This document shows, one piece after another, positions 7,597 to 10,928 of a stretch of DNA of 10,928 nt; the first letter of the stretch is position 1; each line of letters begins with the position of its first letter. The translations under genes and the position numbers were made by a program. Location: the NCBI GenBank assembly GCA_002405515.1, contig DHLZ01000216.1, forward strand, positions 6,416-17,343, in the 5' to 3' direction. Below the pieces are notes generated by a model that was not told where the DNA came from, searched no databases, and saw nothing but the letters and a program-made list of their open reading frames with translations. The stretch comes from Planctomycetaceae bacterium UBA4655. Its GTDB lineage: Bacteria; Planctomycetota; Planctomycetia; Pirellulales; UBA1268.

Positions 7597-10038
7597 ATGA
7601 AGAACGGCATGGGCAAGAACGGCATGGAATGGATGGCGAGGGGGAGTCGGTGGGCAGGTGTCTTCTTCGCGATCGCGTGCGTCGGCTGCTCACGGGATCC
7701 GCGGGCCCTGATGAATCGGATGAGCGAGGCCTATCGTGCCGCCGACCGCTACCGCGACGACGCCACCGTTCGCATTCACTATACCCGCGGGGACAGGGAA
7801 GTGGACCACGAGCTTCCCTTCCGCGTGGCCTTCGAGCGGCCCGACCGGCTGCGGGTGGAGTGCTACGACGCGCAGCTCGTCTGCGACGGCACGTCGCTCC
7901 ACGCGGCGGTGGGCGACGTGCCGGGGCAGGTGCTCGTCGAGCCGGTCGCGTCTCCGCTCTCGCTCGAGCAGCTTTTCACCGACCTGCATCTGCGTTCGCG
8001 GCTCTCCGAGGGGGAGGCGGGCTGCCCCACGCAGCTGCCGCTGCTGCTCGCCGACGACACGATCTCGCTCATCATGGCCGAGGCCGTGGGGAATCCACGC
8101 ATCGGCGGGAGCGAGCCGGTCGAAGGCCACGCCTGCACGAAGGTCGAGATCGACAAGCCCGACGGCACGCTCACCCTCTGGATCGACGACACGTCGTTCA
8201 TCCTCCGGCGGCTCTCGCTCCCGACGGCGGCGTATGCGGCGTTCCTCTCGTCACGAGGGGGCCCGGTGAGTCGGGTGGAGGTGGTCGCGGAGTTCAAGGC
8301 CGCCTCGTTCGACGCGACGATCCCCGACGAGGCGTTTTCCTTCGAGGTGCCGAAAGGTGCGCGCACGGTCTCGGCGATCGAGCCAGTGCAGAGCCCCGAT
8401 CCTCCCGCGGAATCGATCGGCAAGGCGTCGCCCCCGTTCACGCTCTCGTCGCTCGAGGGGGAACGTGTCTCCCGGGAGAGCCTCGCCGGCCGCATTGCCG
8501 TGCTCGAGTTCTTCTTCGACGGCTGCGGGCCTTGCGGCCGCTCGATGCCACGCGTGCGCGAGGCGGTCGGGAAGCTGCGGGCCGACGGCCGCGAGGTCAT
8601 CCACCACCGCGTGAGCGTGGACGACGCCGGACTGGCCGACGACGCCATCCGCGGCTTCGTCGAGAAGGCGGCCGGCGAATCCGAGAGCGAAGCGAACGCG
8701 GCCGTGCCGACGATCCTCCGCGACCCGCGGAGCGTCGCGGCGGCCGCGTTCGAGGTCACGACGTTTCCCGGGCTCGTCGTGCTCGCCCCGGACGGCACGG
8801 TCGCCGACGTCCAGCGTGGGGCGAACGACCGGATCGGCGAGGATCTCGTCGAGGTTGTCGAGACGGTCGCGGCCGGGAAGCCCACGGCGGCGGTCGTGCA
8901 GAGGCGGTTCGAACGCCGTCTTGCCGAGTACCGCGCGAGGATCGACACGGCGACCGGCGGCGGCACCGCGGCCCTGCCCGAGCAGGTGATCGCGCCGAGG
9001 CGGCAGCCCGACCGGTTCAAGCTCGTGCGGGCGTGGAGGACGGACGCCGTCGCGCTGCCCGGCAACGTCGTTCGGGCCGATCCGCCGTATGAAGATTCCG
9101 GCGGGAGTCCGCGGCTGTTCGTGCTCGACGGCTGGCGATCGGTCGTGGAGCTCGACGCGGCGGGCTCGGAGGTCGCCCGCCACGAGCTCGAGCTGCCCGC
9201 CGACGCGGCGATCGGCTTTCTGCGGACGGCGATCGACCGTGAGGGCAGGCGCTGGTGGCTCGGCGGCTCGGTGGGCGGGCAGCATCTGTTCGTCTTCGAC
9301 AACCGCTGGCGTCGGCACGCCGTCTACCCGCCGCTCGGCGCGGCGGCGCACGCCGGCGTGAGCGGCGCCGAGTTCGTCGATCTCGACGGCAAGGGCGGCC
9401 CCGAGATCGTGGCGGGCTTCTTCGGGGGCGTCGGGCTCCACGGCGTGAGCCTCGAGGGCCGGAGAATCTGGAAGGAGCGTTCGATCGAGACGGTGATCAG
9501 CCTGGCGGCCGATGTCGCCGGGGAGGACGGTCGGCAGGGCGTGGTCGTGGTCGACGCCCGCGGCCGGCTGGTGCGGGTGGGCCCCGATGGCGAGCCGCGA
9601 TCGCCGGTGCTGGTGGATGGCAGCCGGATCCAGTCGCTCCACGCCGCGCCGGTCGGCGTCACGGAGGCGATGGAGCCCGCCTGGGCGTTTCTGGCGATCG
9701 CCGGTGAGTCGCTCGGACGCACGAGGCTCGTCGGTGTCGCATCATCGCTGGCGGCGAGGTGGAACCACGACCTTCCCGCCGGCATCCACCGCGACGGGCC
9801 GATCGAGCCGGTCGCGTGGGCCGACCTGCTCGGCAGCCGACGGCGGCAGTGGCTCGTGGCCGCGCCGGACGGCTCGGTGATCATCGCCTGGGACGACGGC
9901 GGCATCGTCGGCCACTACGCCCACGGCGAGGCCATCGTCGGCTTGAACGGCTTCGTTTCGGGCGGTGTGCCGCATCTGGTCATCGCGACGCGAACCGCCG
10001 TCGAGGCGCTGCGGATGGAGGACATCGCGCTCGATTGA
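7597..10038 (+). CDS. Lipoprotein fusing a LolA/DUF2092-like region, a TlpA-type thioredoxin domain and a propeller-like C-terminus
   Basis: This is an 813-residue envelope protein. A hydrophobic signal (residues 19-30) ends at Cys31 in an ACVGC lipobox-like motif, so it is probably a lipoprotein. Residues 35-265 resemble LolA/DUF2092 proteins (MNRMSEAYRAADRYRDDATV.., then FRVAFERPDRLRVECYDAQLV). Residues 275-430 form a TlpA/AhpC-type thioredoxin domain, with VLEFFFDGCGPC, redox Cys310 and Cys313, and a likely cis-proline at Pro391 (TTFPG). Residues 465-813 form a beta-rich region with repeats starting near 595 (DLDGKGGPE, an FG-GAP/EF-like calcium loop), 639 and 743. A role in disulfide or redox handling near the outer membrane is inferred; the substrate is unknown. 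The ATG at 7597 was chosen for AAGGAGG at 7581-7587. Met13 (7633) could also start and gives a more usual signal length. The frame remains open upstream to 6403, but only as antisense of the LarA-like gene. Confidence 0.85.
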   Translation: MKNGMGKNGMEWMARGSRWAGVFFAIACVGCSRDPRALMNRMSEAYRAADRYRDDATVRIHYTRGDREVDHELPFRVAFERPDRLRVECYDAQLVCDGTSLHAAVGDVPGQVLVEPVASPLSLEQLFTDLHLRSRLSEGEAGCPTQLPLLLADDTISLIMAEAVGNPRIGGSEPVEGHACTKVEIDKPDGTLTLWIDDTSFILRRLSLPTAAYAAFLSSRGGPVSRVEVVAEFKAASFDATIPDEAFSFEVPKGARTVSAIEPVQSPDPPAESIGKASPPFTLSSLEGERVSRESLAGRIAVLEFFFDGCGPCGRSMPRVREAVGKLRADGREVIHHRVSVDDAGLADDAIRGFVEKAAGESESEANAAVPTILRDPRSVAAAAFEVTTFPGLVVLAPDGTVADVQRGANDRIGEDLVEVVETVAAGKPTAAVVQRRFERRLAEYRARIDTATGGGTAALPEQVIAPRRQPDRFKLVRAWRTDAVALPGNVVRADPPYEDSGGSPRLFVLDGWRSVVELDAAGSEVARHELELPADAAIGFLRTAIDREGRRWWLGGSVGGQHLFVFDNRWRRHAVYPPLGAAAHAGVSGAEFVDLDGKGGPEIVAGFFGGVGLHGVSLEGRRIWKERSIETVISLAADVAGEDGRQGVVVVDARGRLVRVGPDGEPRSPVLVDGSRIQSLHAAPVGVTEAMEPAWAFLAIAGESLGRTRLVGVASSLAARWNHDLPAGIHRDGPIEPVAWADLLGSRRRQWLVAAPDGSVIIAWDDGGIVGHYAHGEAIVGLNGFVSGGVPHLVIATRTAVEALRMEDIALD
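7600..7627 (+). repeat. 13-base tandem repeat in the lipoprotein's first codons
   Basis: AAGAACGGCATGG occurs at 7600-7612 and again at 7615-7627, a 15-base period that encodes KNGMG then KNGME. It looks like a recent in-frame duplication that lengthened the N-terminal part of the signal peptide and added spare ATG codons. Confidence 0.7.
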
Positions 10039-10222
10039 CAACGGTTCCTGCCCCGCCGCCCCAGAAAGGGGCCACCGCGGCCGGTACGACCGGCAGGGAT
10101 CACGGAAACGGAATCCACGGAAGGGACGGCGTCGGCGTGATGCCGCGACGCGGCCACGGACGAAGAACCCTGCTGCGGGCGGTCCGTCGGGCCGCCGAGA
10201 TGGGTCTCTCGGGGGGCCGAGC
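10039..10222. other. Intergenic region with two short hairpins
   Basis: This 184-base gap contains GCCCC-AGAAA-GGGGC at 10058-10072 and GCCGGT-ACG-ACCGGC at 10080-10094. Neither is followed by a T-run, so a standard intrinsic terminator is not supported. An open frame runs through the gap into the next gene, but its sequence here is arginine- and glycine-rich without signal or domain features, so I treat it as non-coding. No promoter is clear. Confidence 0.45.
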
Positions 10223-10630
10223 GTGCGAACGGCAGTCGTCGCGGTGATCTTCGGAGCGGTCGTGGGCATCGCCGCCCGTGCGCGGGCGCTGGAATTCGCC
10301 TCGCCCGCGGCGATGAGCCCGCGTCGGGCCGGCTGCGAAACCTGCGGCCACCATGGCATGCAGCAGTCGATGCAGCCGCCCTGGCATCGAACCGCGCGGG
10401 CTCCATCCTGCCGGGGCTGCCAGCACGTGCACGGCCCTGCGATGATGCATGGACCGGCGATGCCCTGCGGGCCGGAGTGCGATCCTTGCAACGAGCCGCA
10501 TGGCTACCGGCTGCCCCCCTGCTTTCCGCGGCTTCACGCGTTCTTCTGCGAGGGCTACCTTCTGTCGCCGCCGCCGCCGCGGCCGCCCCGCTGCCCGCAG
10601 TGCGGCTGCCACATCCCCGACGGCTTCTAG
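10223..10630 (+). CDS. Small secreted Cys/His/Met-rich protein of unknown function
   Basis: This is a 135-residue protein that I do not recognise. A GTG start at 10223 gives a good signal peptide, with a hydrophobic core VVAVIFGAVVGIAA and a probable cleavage after ARA at residue 22. The mature chain of about 113 residues holds 12 cysteines, 9 histidines and 6 methionines. These include CETCGHH (38-44), CRGCQHVH (63-70), CGPECDPC (82-89) and CPQCGCH (124-130), with a proline run before the last. Such density suggests metal binding or many disulfides outside the cytoplasm, and the upstream thioredoxin-domain lipoprotein makes a redox link conceivable; both are inference. A GGGGGG run at 10211-10216, six bases upstream, is a poor ribosome binding site. 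Comparable short Cys-rich secreted proteins are common in planctomycetes. The coding call rests on the signal peptide and Cys-pair pattern. Confidence 0.68.
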   Translation: MRTAVVAVIFGAVVGIAARARALEFASPAAMSPRRAGCETCGHHGMQQSMQPPWHRTARAPSCRGCQHVHGPAMMHGPAMPCGPECDPCNEPHGYRLPPCFPRLHAFFCEGYLLSPPPPRPPRCPQCGCHIPDGF

Positions 10631-10928
10631 ACGAGCCAGCCGGCGGCGGCGAGCACCACGGCTGCGATGACGACGGCTCCGATGACGTCGAGGATCGCGC
10701 CCGAGGCCATCATCGCCCGCAGTGGAATCTGTCCCGAGCCGTAGACGATCGCGTTGCACGGGCTGCTGACGGGCATCATGAAGCCGAGGCTCGCGGCGAG
10801 CGTGGCCGCGACCGCGGCCGCCGGGGCGTTCGCCTCCGTGGCCTGTGCCAGGGCGATCACGATCGGCACGACCATCGTGGCGCTCGCGACGTTGCTCGTG
10901 AACTCGCTCGTCACCACCGCGACCACCG
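10627..10928 (-). CDS. DASS/SLC13-family anion transporter, C-terminal fragment
   Basis: This is the last 99 residues of an inner-membrane transporter cut by the right edge. The sequence matches the closing part of the divalent anion:sodium symporter (DASS/SLC13, CitT-like) family. It has the second substrate and sodium-binding loop region, TSEFTSNVASATMVVP, where family members usually have SNT rather than SNV. It also has MPVSSPCNAIVYGSG, matching the family's PNAIVFGSG-type segment, followed by a final hydrophobic helix ILDVIGAVVIAAVVLAAAGW. Family members carry sulfate or di- and tricarboxylates such as succinate with sodium; the substrate here cannot be told. The stop TAG at 10629-10627 overlaps the stop of the convergent small gene in a shared CTAG. 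Confidence 0.88.
   Translation of the reverse strand, partial: VVAVVTSEFTSNVASATMVVPIVIALAQATEANAPAAAVAATLAASLGFMMPVSSPCNAIVYGSGQIPLRAMMASGAILDVIGAVVIAAVVLAAAGWLV

Noticed and set aside
7863..9642. Two long minus-strand frames (479 and 463 codons)
   Set aside because: Both are antisense to the lipoprotein, whose thioredoxin and repeat motifs show that the plus frame is the coding one.
10058..10094. Rho-independent terminator after the lipoprotein gene
   Set aside because: Two short GC hairpins exist but neither has a T-run behind it.

Overview
The window is GC-rich DNA that almost certainly comes from a member of the Planctomycetota, most likely Pirellulales-like. The best evidence is the block of lineage-typical secreted proteins: a DUF1501 sulfatase-like protein and two proteins carrying the 'planctomycete cytochrome C' CxxCH domain, one of them complete with DUF1549 and DUF1553. 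Both edges cut through genes. I recognised no rRNA, tRNA, CRISPR array or insertion sequence.

Left block (1-4804, all minus strand, read right to left): a 1041-residue secreted protein fuses an SGNH/GDSL-type esterase domain to a cytochrome C domain, DUF1549 and DUF1553. Eight bases later comes a Tat-type DUF1501 protein. Nineteen bases after that, a second cytochrome C-domain protein starts at a TTG codon and runs off the left edge. The tight spacing indicates one operon. DUF1501 and DUF1549/DUF1553 genes recur together in planctomycetes and are suspected to act on polysaccharides, often sulfated ones. The fused esterase suggests deacetylation of a sugar polymer as part of the same job, but this is inference.

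Middle (4805-7536): an AT-richer divergent intergenic region with short direct repeats separates the operon from a plus-strand DUF4143-type AAA ATPase (5033-6313). This is a family with scattered, transfer-prone distribution. It converges on a minus-strand LarA/DUF2088-like protein (6352-7536) whose family motifs look degenerate. A short repeat cluster lies between the two stop codons.

Right block (7537-10928): divergent from the LarA-like gene is a plus-strand lipoprotein of 813 residues. It combines a LolA/DUF2092-like region, a TlpA-type thioredoxin domain with a CGPC motif, and a propeller-like C-terminal region with an FG-GAP-like calcium-loop motif. A small secreted Cys/His/Met-rich protein follows. 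Its TAG stop shares a CTAG palindrome with the stop of a convergent minus-strand DASS/SLC13-type transporter gene that enters from the right edge.

Intergenic stretches over 100 bases are 4805-5032 (repeats, possible weak promoters) and 10039-10222 (two short hairpins without T-tracts, nothing else recognised). No gene-free stretch exceeds 300 bases.
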